Shown: positions 44,721 through 58,000, numbered from the stretch's first letter. The stretch: 64,000 nucleotides of DNA from Carposina sasakii (GCA_014607495.2 CP053173.1:124001-188000), one strand, 5' to 3'. Program-made: numbers and translations. Notes: generated by a model from the letters alone, not told the origin.

Positions 44721-47700
44721 AGAATTGTGTGACTCCAAGTATCTTTTCTCGCGAATGCTTCCGGTGAGAGAGCACCTTTATGATACAGCCGAGTATTTTT
44801 TATCTGGCAACATTTTCTACCAGAGCGTCTTCCCGCCAATCATAACTACATCTATAACTGAGCTTTAATACGGCCCGAACCGAGCCTATATACCTTAATT
44901 GACGAACCACTAAAAGCAGTCTTCGAGATACTGGACCATTTACACCTCAATAGGATAGATATACCTATCTAAACATATAGTAATAGCCCCTATTACACAA
45001 TAGACAGTTTAGAGTTAGGTAAATATAGACAACCTTAGGATCGAGTTATATTGTAGCAGCAACTTTTATGCTTTGACTTTTTTTACTAAACCATCATAAT
45101 ATTTTCGAGATAAGACTTTAAAATTAAGACTTTACACATTTTGAACTCTATACAATTGTTATTGTAAGCACGAATTTACATATAAACTTGATTACCTGTG
45201 CTATTGATGTAAAGCAGAAATCGGAGTGACACCACCCATAGGTGCCTCAAGTATTTTGTATGAAATTATTTAAAATCTTAGAGGAAAATTTGCTACTTAT
45301 ACACAATCCTGAAAAGTTGTTCATAGTTTACCGATAACTCTGTAATACGTCTGAAACTGGTTGCGAATTAAAAGGCTTACCATACACAAACACTTTACAA
45401 CGTCATGTGACCTGACTTGGCCAATTACACGACATGGTTCATACATTCGTGTTACCATGATCACCAGGACTATTTTCATTGTGGAGGCGAGACGCCGCTA
45501 TTACCAGTTTACAGCGACATCTAGTTTGCACGATGAAAACCTGTTTTATGAGTGGTAACCAACCTCCCAGTACTTATCTACCTACTTATCTGTGAAGTAA
45601 CAAGGGATCTGCGGCCGCCATTTTGTAATTACCCGATCACATTTTGGTGGTATTTTATGTGATGTTAGAACTAGAGTTTTTTTTTAACTCTATTCACTCA
45701 TTTGTGTACAATAAAGACCCTAATCCGCAACTATCTTATCAGATGTGAATTTAATACTTTTCAAACAAAGGAGGACGGGCAAAATGTCCGCACCGATCAA
45801 TAACGACCAGACGTATATCGTTGGAAAGCTCTTTTCGTGACTTTCAATTGTTTCTATTGGGCGATTCTCAAATCGTTGTGTAAAAAAAGTTATAGCTACA
45901 AGAAACTTCAAAAAATAGAAAAAAACAAAATGTTTTCCTTTTTTACTCAAGTATTAAGAGATCTCAAAAAGATATGATTAAAATAAAACGATAAAATATT
46001 GACAAAAATAGTCTATAACGTACATAGCAATATACAGGATGTTTTTTTGTCGGCAACGTTTGCGAATACTACGCATTTTTCTCGTCATCATGAACGTTTT
46101 TATACATGAAAGCATAACTGGGAAGTGTCTGGTTTCCAAAATATTAAGAGCCAAAGTTAAGACAACCCTGTATATATAAGTCTTTCAAAGACATGTTATG
46201 GGCTGTCCACTATTACATCATTTAGAAATGTAGCAGGACCAGCGTTTAAAGGCTGATACCTCGCAGGTAATTAACAAAAAATTTGAATAAATACTTAACT
46301 TTTAAGCAAAAAATCTGAATTCTTTAGCTATAACTTTTTTTACACAACAAATTGATAATCAACCCTATAGTAACAATAAAATTGATAGTCACAAAAAGAG
46401 CTTTCCAACTATATGCGTCTGATCGTTATTGGTCGGTGGGGACTCTCCCATACATTTTTGCCCATCATCCTTTAATCTTTACCCTCCTTACTCTTTCACA
46501 CATGCTAATAGAAAAAGAGACAAACATACTATCGACTGATCTAAAGACGGCATACTTCAAGAACGAACTTGTCTTAACAAACATTCTGCTTTAAAAATAA
46601 TAAATAAAAATAGTTTTATTTTTCACTTCAGCTTAATGGAATAAACATTAACTATTGCACTATCGCCTCTATATTTATGTCATCAGAAATGCGTTTATGG
46701 CTTTTCGTAAACGGTAACCTTAGAATAGTTTCACTGTATTCCTTATTCTTCTCTTTTACCGCTGAGTAACAATTTTAAAAATAAAAAATATCCCATTTTT
46801 AAAAACAAATTTCTTCACTATTTCCACTTACTAAACTATTGTATGTACACATTTCTTGTCCCTTTATCTCATAAAGAAGGAACGGGAACAATTTTCCCGG
46901 TCCAAGGAATATAAAAAAAATATAACTTCTATTGTAGGCTCTGAACATTGCATGAAAACTAATGTAGTGTCATCCCACTCTACCCTTACAAAAGCCTATA
47001 GACATAAGTGAGTTAGATGTCTGCTCTTTTCTCATTGTGAATGTTTCGATTGTTTATTTTATACCTACATTTAACAAAAATGTACTTGAAAAATAATTAT
47101 GTATATTTTCTTGAATTCTAGTTATATTTAGTTTTGTATTCTTAAAAAATGTACTATCAAAATTGGATATAACTTACGAGTTAGGTACTTTTAAAAATCA
47201 TAGCAAAATAAAGATAAGTTTGAGCTGTTTTATCTCGGTTATTCTGATAGAAAGTTAATACAACTTACTTTAATTGTCCATGTAATTGAGTATTCTAATG
47301 TATTAGTATGTGTTTCTGTATGGGGTCATAGATTCAAGTAAACCATGTATGTATTTGGTAAAATTTTCAAAAGACCAGACATAAAAACTAATAATACTTA
47401 AAAATGTGTAATTTTACCTATTGTATAGTAATGGCGTGCGTATTATTGATCTCATACATATAGTTTAAGCAATTTGTAACAAAATAATCCCTCTATTTAC
47501 AGTAATAATAATCAAAAATATAAATGCAATTTATGTATCTGCTAACTATATGAGACACTTTCTGAAAATATAAAAATGCTCCAAACGCGTTTACTTAAAA
47601 ACTAAAATATCGTTATATTCATTTTTCTATCATGAACCAACCGTATTTCAAATGTATGGTCAATATTATAAATTGATAGATAGTTAAACTCAAAAAAAGA

Positions 47701-48540
47701 TCATAAATACAGCTTTGATTCTTGTACTTAAACAATCAAATGTTTTTCAAAGTGTACCCTACTTAGACCCCATTGTTTGATCAGTGGTCAAGCTTACTAT
47801 AAGTCAAAATATGTCAGAAATACTATAATTTGACAGATTTTTAAAACTATTAGTAAGCTTAACTAATCAATCAATAGGCATTTAGCCAGAAGTTTTATGT
47901 ACTTATTGCACAGATGATAAGTTGGTATTTAGCTATATCAACTATCAACACAAAACATTAATGTTATACTGTCAAAAAGAGGCTTTATATCTTGTATGAT
48001 AAATAAGTTACGGTCTAGCTAGCAATCTGCTAATTAATTAGAAAAAGAACACAGTGCTTTACTTTTCTAGGATAGGTCCATATCGTCATACTTTATACCT
48101 TGAGTAAGAGTAAAAAAACGTAGTATGTATTCAACGAACAAATCCACAACGAAAACACCGAGAGATTCGTCCATCCACTAGCTCAGTCCCCCGGCTTGCC
48201 TCGTGATGTAATCACGCACAAACACGGCTCGATCATGCATGTGCATCACACAACGCGCTGAGTATTCACTTCTTATATTAGGGGAAATGTACACTTAGAT
48301 ATATTACCGGGAGTCCGGTTGGATGCTACTTGAAGATGACGATAACCTGGGAAAGGGAAAGATGAGACTTAAAAGATAACACTCATAAGAAATTTCAATT
48401 TAGAGAAACATTCTTTGTGTAACTATGTGAAGTCACTTGTCCAATGTTTGTGCGTACAATAAAGAAGATCAAGAAACATTAACGTGACAGTTTTCATAGT
48501 AGGTCTTTAGACTTTGTATGCCTGCAGCCATTTAACTAAG
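44721..48540. other. AT-rich intergenic region
   Basis: No supported gene. A truncated MITE of the gtcaacgttcccgaaaac family lies at 46033-46176. Two related blocks around 45780-45900 and 46330-46450 ('gctataactttttttacaca' and 'gaaagctctttt'-type phrases) form an inverted pair about 670 bases wide. A GC-richer block at 48175-48270 is discussed in the findings. Confidence 0.45.
46033..46176 (+). mobile_element. MITE, gtcaacgttcccgaaaac family, short copy 4
   Basis: It starts 'tacaggatgtttttttgtcg', contains 'gggaagtgtctggtttccaa', and ends 'caaccctgtatata'. About 145 bp, an internal-deletion form. Confidence 0.65.
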
Positions 48541-48542
48541 TA

Positions 48543-48548
48543 TTTATT
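48543..48548 (-). terminator. Candidate poly(A) signal of the phosphatase gene
   Basis: AATAAA on the minus strand (tttatt on the plus strand), about 230 bases downstream of the TGA at 48777. It is the first canonical signal I noticed past the stop; whether it is used is unknown. Confidence 0.4.
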
Positions 48549-48776
48549 CAGTAATTTCACTGCATTTTAGGCTACAGAGATTTACGCTTATTTTAAACTG
48601 AGACACAGAAACAGAAACTACATCCATTTAGATCGTTTTTCGTACAATATGAGTAATAATTAGTCGTGCACTAAATTTTTAAGCAATCGGAGTGAGATTC
48701 ACCGCATAGTTTCTTCGTGTATTTGAACAAAAACTGTTCATTCAGAGTTGGGAGTTACAAACTCTACCTAGAACCC

Positions 48777-49056
48777 TCACCTATTATTCTGCAACTCCAA
48801 CAGACCGCCATAACCAGCGAGCGCACAATACGCCGCAAGCAGACTGGCATGCGTGTGCACCTCGGCTCGCACGCCCGCGTCCGCCGCGGTGTCGACGCAG
48901 CGAGCGTGCGCGGACAGCGCCGCCCAGCAGTAGACGGAGGCGGTGTCGTCGCCGGGCAGGCGGTAGGCGGCGCTGGGGTCGGGCACGGACAGGTTGCGCG
49001 CGCCGCCGCATGCCGCGCTTAGCGTGCAGAATGTCATCGCTTTTGCGCCGCCGTAT
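48777..49056 (-). CDS. Ptp99A: Ptp99A-like last exon: end of domain 2
   Basis: Acceptor taatttccacag. It encodes [20 protein letters not shown] through [20 protein letters not shown] and reaches TGA at 48777-48779. The same bases can be read as a donor (AATAG|GTGAGG), so this may not be the last exon in every transcript. Very GC-rich. Confidence 0.8.
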
Positions 49057-52000
49057 CTGTGGAAATTAATATGGTTTGTAAACAGTGCCGTAAATAGGGC
49101 GGTGCCGCCGGTGCCCAGGCACAGGGCGCAAGAATGACCACTTGGCCAGACCAGGCAGGAATAAATAGGGCGCAGTTATAAAAGCTCCCACAGGGCACAG
49201 AAAAGGCTATATACGGCACTGTTTGTAAGTAGTATTTAATAATTTTCTAAAGACATTGGTTTTTTAAAGGTTATTGCTAGGACTAGAGGGAATTCGAGCG
49301 ATCTTTGAGTAACTTGCAAATATAAATATAACTATACCGATAACCTTTTACTATCATTTTCGTTAATCACGTCGCAATCAGTTTGTTATCCTTGTCTGAC
49401 CTATACCCACTACGATGTATACTAATATATACAAACAATACATAAATGTACTTTGGGGATCCATGCGCACACATCATTATATTTTAAAATTTGAATGTAC
49501 ACATAAATATACATATTTTGTACTTACTTATCCACAACAACGACCGGTCCATTCTTGTATTCCATCTGCGTCCCCGCCACATACTCTATCAAGGCAAAGG
49601 AATCTTTGTAAGGCTCTATTAGCCTATCTATAGCCTCTTGTTTCTCGCTCTCACTTGTCGCCTGTTTCACCGCCCTAATAAATTCATTCTCATCCGGTTT
49701 ACCCACAGTATACTCTGTGGTATTCCCCTCCAACCAGCCATCGCATTTGATGAATTTCACGCTCAATTGATAGTCATCTTGTAGAGAATGGACGCTAACG
49801 TTATAAACGTCAATTATCCTATCGGAAGGTATGTTTTCCGTATTGCTAGTCTTCTCGAAATAGTAGCACGGTCTTCGTAATTCTATTTCATCTTCGACGC
49901 TAAGAGATGGCGCCACGGGCGGAGGGGGCGGGGCTACATCGGGCGGTGACCCCGCCTTCCCCCAATCAGAAAACTTCATTTTCGTCGGCGAACTCAACTT
50001 GAAGTTTTTCAGCGACATTTTTGATGGACTTCTAGGCGATTTCGTGCCGTTCCGTTTCTCGCATAACGACGAGAATAGATCGCCGTTGGCTATCGATTTT
50101 CTTGCGGATAGATCTCGATTGCCTGTGCTCAGTCTTTCTAATCGCAGTTCGGTTCTGTCGAATCGGTAGGCCGGTTCTGGGTCTATGTTGGGAGATCCGT
50201 TTTCCGGTATTAATCTTTCGTCGTCCGCGCATTCGCTTTCCTGTCGACTGTAGCCGTTTACTTCCGGTTCCGTCGGGGTTTCGGAAGGCGATTTCCGTTC
50301 GGATTTCCGGTGGGCAACGTAAGTTTCTTTGGAAACGAAGCTCGCTTTGAAGTTGGCAATGTACATTTCTGGTTCTTCCTCCGTCGGCCAGAAAACTTCA
50401 CAGTCCTGTGAAAGAAAAGATTAATATTATTGATTAGCCCTAATTTTAGTATGTAGGTGTAGATTTTATAGCTAATAATTTTAGTATGTAGGAAGGTAGT
50501 ATTAAAAATTAATTTGGTTATAAAGAATATTGTAAAAACTTTAAATAAAATCATTTATCAACATAGAGATGAGAATGACATAATATTATATATGTTTTCT
50601 ATTAGTGTAATATAAATTTTATTGTTAACTTTTTATAGTAGGGTCGATACCGGCAGTCACTCTTAAACCTAAACCTAATCTTAGTCAGATCTATCTCTCT
50701 CCGTTCTTAACATAAATGGCTGAGAGAGATAAGGACAGGTAGGACTAATTTTACGTTTAGGTTTAAGTGTGACTGCCGGAATCGACCATAGTGTATGTAG
50801 TTCACAACCATCGCCATCATGAATAAAATCAAGATGTAATAAATTCCTCTCCAAAAACCAATTGAGAGTTGCTATGTACTTTTTCATTTTGTTGTGAAGT
50901 TGAAGTGCCATAGTTCTCTTATTGTTATCTCACTCTGTGTACCCAAGTTAAACAGAGACAGCTACATAACCCCAAGCAGGTTGGTTTGGTCTAATATGGA
51001 CAGGTATTATTTCCATCGTGGGCGAAGATAAAGGTGTGGTCCCACTTGTCAGCGAGAATAAAGGTGCGGTCCCACAATCAGCGAACATAAAGCTATGGTC
51101 CCACAAACATGGAGCATAAAGGTGTGGTCATAGTGGGCTATGAGCGAGTATAAAGGTGTGGTCCTACGTACATGCAGCAGCACGAGCTGCGCGGTGTGGT
51201 CCCACAGCAGACGCCACAGCGCGGGCGCGGCGGCGGCGGTGTGCGGGTGTGGGGTGACAGCGTACTCCCGCAGGCGACGACGCCCGCACACCCAGGATGC
51301 GTTCACGTATTCGCTGCCTGCAAGTGCGGTTAGTAGTATAGAACCTAGCTCTACACAAATAAGGTTATTATTTTGGATGCGTTCATAAACATATAAAAAT
51401 AAGTTTTTTGTAACCTGCACCACATACTTGATGGGTAAAACTCTTACGTCAGAGTGCTTAGTTTTAACTTCGAACTCGTTCATAAAGCAACCAACCGATC
51501 ACATTATGGCGTCATGTAGTAAAAAGTGAGAACAGCGGTAATACGTGATTGGTTGAATTGTTTATTTAATTATTTACTAGTGAACGCCCGCGACTCCGTC
51601 CGCGTGAACTACAGAAAAAACTAAATGTCGAAATTATCAGGGATAAAAACATTTATGTTAAGTGGGACCTGTCGCAATATATTCCTGAAAAGTGCATCGA
51701 AATCGGTTAAGCCATTTCTGAGATTAGCGTGCACAAACGAACAGACAAACAGACAAAAAAATCCAAAAATCATTATTTTGGATACTATTGCGTTGATAAA
51801 GGTCTCCTATAATATTTTTTTTTTCATATATCTTCCATGTACAGACAGCGATCCGTTACATTTTTATTACATGTATAGATTTGGAAACAAGTAGACACAG
51901 ATGTAGAACATAATTTTATGAAAATACTAGCTGACCCGGCAAACGTTGTTTTGCCATGTAAAAGGGGTTGATCTTAGAGGGGTGAAAATTCATGGTTGTA

Positions 52001-55000
52001 TGTATTTTTGTATGCTGTATCATAAAAAAATAAAAACAAAAAATTTTGTAAAAAAAATAAATTAAAAAATTTAGGGGTGGACCACCCTTAACATTTAGGG
52101 GGATGAAAAAGAGATGTTGTCCGATTCTCCACGCTAACCGATATGCATGCTAAGATTTACGAAAATCGTTTCTGAGGAGTTTAACTTCTAACACCGTGAC
52201 ACGAGAATTTTATATATTAGAAGATAGAAGATAGATATATCTACATTTAAAAATAATTACAGTAGAACGCTGATTATCCGAATTAATTGGAACTGGGGTT
52301 GATTCGGATAATAGAAAATTCGGATGATTGGACATAGACTGGCAATAAAGAAACACATCGAATAAACTTGATTAATTGAATAAACTCTGGTGAAGAATTT
52401 TTTCCATTTTCTTTATTAATAATTTTATAAACTTGATTAAGTTTAACAAACACAGTTCTACAATAACGCTCACATGAAATTTCAAGTAACAGTTAAAACA
52501 TATCTGGACTCCAGCGAGTTACAGCTTGTTACAACAAAAAAAAAAACTTGGTTTTCATTTTTTATATTACGCTTATACTTTGATTTTTTATTATGTAGAC
52601 AAAAATGACAGCTACAATCGACTTTTTTTTTTTAATGTTGCGATTTGGATAATTGGCAATTAGTGTTGTAATATTTTATTGTGAGCAGTAAATTGAATTG
52701 GTGATATGAACGGCCGACAACGTGATTTTACTCAATAGACTAATCTATATGAATATATATATATATGTATATAAATAAACTCAATCTATAAAACAGCTAT
52801 ATTATTAAAATACATAAAATCGAAAAATGATTTGAACTCTGTTTCTTTACAAATAAATATTTATTAGAAATAATAATGAAATTTATAAGTATCGTGTAAA
52901 AGTAACATTGCCTGAGTAAAAAAAAAATATTGAAATTATAGTAACCTTTGGCATCTGACTTTTTTAATCGCCAGCCTGGCGACGCACACTTCGTTTCCCA
53001 TCTTCGCTCAGATTGGTTGTACGAATATCCCTTGCGCTCTTATTCCTTTGTTATTTGCCGTTTTTGTTGTTATTTGCTGTTAAGTTTGTGTTACGTTTTT
53101 TGTTTGTCTTGTTGTTCCTGTTTGTTGTTTTCTTATCAATAACCGAACCTCGGGTTAGTTATAGGAAAGGAGACGCCAAGCTACTGTCACAGAGAAAGTA
53201 ATGGTGCAAAACGTATTTAAATATGTGTTTAACGAAGAGGCAACGAAATTAGATTCACATTTGAACGAAAAACCGTCCAAGCGCCTCTGTGCTCAAAAAA
53301 CAGCAGATGGGGATCGGAACTGGCCTATGTCCAGCAGTGACTCGCCCACCCCACCAAAAGACCAAACAGACATAGACAAATCCCAGGGAATTTACTCTTT
53401 CGGCTATCAGGCGCAAAGTGCTCTTTTATAATAATCCTACAATTGAAAAGGTGAGATTTTCCATACTTTTTCTTAAACAGTTTGTCCATAGATAAAAAGT
53501 GTTATGTTTTAAGTGAAATTCGCGTAATATACCATTTTACACCATGTATTTGAGTTAGGGCGGTATCAGCGTCACCTATAAAAGTTTTTAAGGCCATCCC
53601 TTTCAATGTTCCAATATGTTAAATCTAATAAAATAAATTAAATCTAATAAAATAGCTAGTTTTTTTTTTCAAACCCACAAAGTAGCTTTATTTTTAAAGT
53701 TTTATGAGTTAGGTTAGATTGAGTGAAAAAGCTTAATACAGATTTTAAACTGACATTTTTAACCATTCGGAATTCCATTCGCCGTAACATAAATATACAT
53801 GAAATAATCGAAATATTCAGTTGAACAATTCGATTAATTATGACCAACACTATTTTTTTATTACGATAAAGTGGCAACACTCCAAATGTCATTTTAGTCT
53901 ATATTAAAAATATAGGACCGATTTGGATTTCGACTTACCCTACTGTATATGAAAAGATAACTAATTACATCGACTTTGAACTGAAAACGCACACTATGCC
54001 TTATGACCTTAATCAATAAAACATATACCAAATTTGGGGGAGGCCTTTGTCCAGGTGGACTTCCCAGGACTAAATGATGATGATCATTTGGCGTTTTTTT
54101 ACGGCCGCGCCTGCCTGACGCCAACCCCTCGGGTACGATATTTATAGGATATTTCGACTTACCCTCAACCGCGGGTTTGGGTATAAGCATGACGCGCGCA
54201 CAATCAGACGGCAGCGTGCCGCCGGGGCGGTTCTTATCCACGTTGTGTGCTGCGCGAGCGCACGTCGCAGGCTCCACACACGAATTCGTTATCAACTGAA
54301 AAAAATGGTGTTAATTACTACAAATATACTGGGGGAGACTATAAATATAAAACCGCAACTAAAGTAACACAGCAAAATGTATGGATAACTATGCATAAGT
54401 TTGGTTGTCCAGTTTTTCATTGTAACCTGTTAAAATGATATTATACTCGGATGAACTTTATATATTTCTAGAACTTGTGAGTGTAAACCAGCTGTGAGGG
54501 ACGGAGTCGTAGGCTTTTTTTATAATCTACGTACATTGTGTACAGGTTGGATTTGGTTTTTTGAACTTGTTTTAATATCATTTTATATTAATAAAGAGAT
54601 GGAAAAAATTCCTCACCCGGGTGGGAATCGAACCCACGACCTCTGCATTCCGTGCCAGCGCTCTTACCACTGAGCCACGGGTCAATTACTCGGATGACGA
54701 ATTTTACCATTTCTTTTTGATATTACATTATTGGAAACGTTATTTTTCATCCCGATAGCTATACATAAGCCAAATCTCGGCAAACAAAGCTGAATCCCTC
54801 AGCACAATGTTTTAATGATGAAACGATCAACCATATCCTAACGGATTATATTATGGAGAAGTGTTTTTATCTTAGTCAAGATATTATATATTACTAGTGG
54901 ACGCCCGCGACTTCGTCCGCGTGGACTGCAGAAAAAACAAAATGTCTAAATTATCCGGGATAAAAAAAAATCCCGGGATATAAAGTAGCCTATGTGTTAA

Positions 55001-58000
55001 TCCAGGGTGTCAGCTAACTCTATACCAAATCAGCCGTTTTTACGTGAAAGAGTAACAAACATCCATCCATCCATACTTACAAACTTTCGCATTTATAATA
55101 TATAACTTTCAACACTTATTTCACCCCTTAGCTGGTCGAAATTTCAAAAATGCTAGAACAAATGTTTAATGATTTCTTATCAAGTGCTTAAATATAAAGT
55201 TTCATGGTTTTATCTTTTAAAATTAAGAAATCCCATACAAACTTTCAACCTCTATTTCAACCCCTTCATCCCTTTTTTTCGAAATAAAAAGTAGCCTATG
55301 TTCTGTCTCAGGGTCTAAAGATTGTCTGTACCAAATTTCATCAAAATCGGTTGCGAGGTTTAAGCGGGAAAGCGTAACAGACAGACAGACAGAGTTACTT
55401 TCGCATTTATAATATTAGTTGGGATAAAATTATTAATAAAGAAATGGAAAAATTCCTCACCCGGGTGGGAATCGAACCCACGACCTCTGCATTCCGTGCC
55501 AGCGCTCTTACCACTGAGCCACGGGTCAATTACTCGGATGACGAATTACCATCTCTTTTTGATTCTTGTTTTAATATGACTGAGTACAGTTATGTTCTTT
55601 GAAGCCTTGGGAAACTTTCTTACAACCTTTTTTTATTATCATTATACTCCATACATATGTTTTTTGTGGCCACCTTTAACGAAGGGTACGTATTCTATAC
55701 ATGAAATAAAGTAAGTTTATGCCAAAAAAAATGCTGGGAAAAAAAATATTTTTTTTGAAAAAAAATTTTAAATTCCTTGATCGAGCGAAATTTATAGTGT
55801 CTAGTGTTTATGTTAGTATTTTATAGACAGATATTAATTATTTTTCGTGAAAAAAATCCTGCTACGTGCGTCTATGTGCATTTATGGAGAAAAACGCAGT
55901 CTATTTACTCAACTTTGGACCCTAATATTTTGGAAAACAGACACTTCCCAGGTATGCTTCCATGGAGAAAAATGATCGTGATGATGAGGAGATTCCGTAG
56001 TTTTCGGGAACGTTGACGACCAAAAATCACCCTGTATATATCTTTAGATAGAATATAAATAAGTAATATACATTACCATGAACTGCTTCTCCAACAGATT
56101 GACGGGCGGAGGTATTTGCGGCCGGTTGGATAGTGACCGCATTCGCTCCAATATCGCATAGTTTTCCGCGCGATTCGCTCTAAAAATACATAAAAGTATC
56201 AGAGTATATATCGATAAAATAGAAAACAATGTTATAATATAAGAAGCATCTTGCAGATAAACCATGATAATGGTTTATCAATAACCCATAGAAATAAGAT
56301 GTATGATTTTAATGTATATATATATATCTTCTATTCTATCTTCTATCCATAGGTATATCTATTTTCTATACATAAAACTGTAACTGATCGCTGTTTCTAC
56401 ACGCTATCTCAAACACAGCTTAACCGATTTGGATGCAGTATTCGGGAATATATTGCGATAGACATTACCTAACATTTAGTTTTTTTGTATGTTTGCAGCG
56501 AATACTTGTAGGCTCCAAAACAACTGCAGTCTAACGCGGACGGCGTCCATTAGTACTCGTAAATTAATAAATATAAAAATAGCAAGTACTCACCGCCTAA
56601 TCTCCTCCTTTTCTTGCTCGCTCATATTATTAAATGCCTGCATTTTCTTGCTATACGTATCCGTTGCTCGAGGCGCCAAATCGTACACTCCCTCACTTTC
56701 CTCACCATTCACTTGATCTCTCGCTTCTTCCCTCGCCTCGTCTCTCGCCTCATCTTCATTGACATCCTTAACCGACTTGCTCAATTCACTATTCAAATCG
56801 TCGGTTTTCATTGAAACACTGCCGTTTTCCATCTCTTTCTCGCTTTCGAATACCTACAATACAATACATTTCATTTGGACAAAATATGGGTGATACATTG
56901 AAGACAAAAATAGTAAGCTATACTTGAGGAGGGTTGGCGTCAGACAGACAGCCGGCCGTACAATAAATGCCAAATTTTACACAATGCAAGTTTCGAAAGA
57001 AACCATATTACCCAAGAAATAATGGAATAAGGGCAGGAAGATGATGACATTGAAGATGATGACATTGAAGACGAAAATATATAATTCAACCCGACATATT
57101 TTGCCAAAAGTCTGGCATGCAAATATTGAAACCTATAGAAATGAAAAATAACATCATATACAATTCATAGTTTATTATAAAATTCAGATAAGCTGAGAAC
57201 TTACCTGACTAGACTTCATACTCGAGGTCTCTTCTATGCCATTCACCAGGTCGTTGACACTCTTATGTTTGACAGGATTCAGGTCTAACACAGCGAGCTC
57301 CTCTTCTGTGATTGGTTCCAGTAATTTGACTAGATATTGCCTCGCTTTAGTGAACTCGACGTCTGTGTCGCCTGAAATAAAATTAAATTATTGATTATTT
57401 TTAAATCATTGTACGATTTAGTTGTTTTTAGTAACCTGGGTCGTCGTACCTGCTCAGATTTAGATCATTATTTGCTTAAATAATGTACACAATAATGTTC
57501 GTGGTTATTGTTGTACCTGCTAGCAATTATTGTTCTGCCTGCTCGTAGTTATCGTTATACCTGAGGGCTTAGTGTGAGATTTCACTTCGAACTCGTTCGC
57601 GTTAACGTAAAGCAGCCAACCAATCCCATTGTGGCGCGATAAGGTGATGTAATAAAAGTGAGAGCGACGGCACCGGTTGATTAGTTTACGTTAACGCCAT
57701 CGAGTTCGAAGCGAAAATTCGCACTAAGCCCTCTGTTCGTCATTATTGTTGTACCTGTTCATTGTTGTCGTTGTACCTGCACATTGATGTTGTTGTACCT
57801 GCTAACGACTATTGCTGTATCTGGTCTTGGTTGTCGTTGTACCTGCTCGTAATTATTGTTGTGCCTGCTTATGATTGTCTGTTGTAGTGCTGCAGCAGCG
57901 CGTCGTTAACGCGTCGTGCACGACACGCGCCGCCCTCAGCCTGCACGCTGTCCCCGCGTACCTGCCCTCAGCCTGCACGCTGTCCCCGCGTACCTGCCCT

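Larger units (their letters stand above)
50406..51171. other. Intron with a TA-flanked MITE
   Basis: It holds the MITE 50641-50788. Near 51000-51170 there is a set of degenerate repeats of 'ataaaggtgtggtcccac' (at least five), immediately past the donor of the exon ending at 51172. Confidence 0.6.

Noticed and set aside
48717..49022. 101-codon plus-strand open frame rich in Arg, Ala and Gly
   Set aside because: It is the antisense of the GC-rich last phosphatase exon, which has splice signals and family motifs on the minus strand.
54611..54683. Apparent tRNA gene on the minus strand
   Set aside because: A and B boxes are present, but the acceptor and anticodon stems do not pair and the same sequence with the same tail recurs at 55431-55562, so it is a SINE head.
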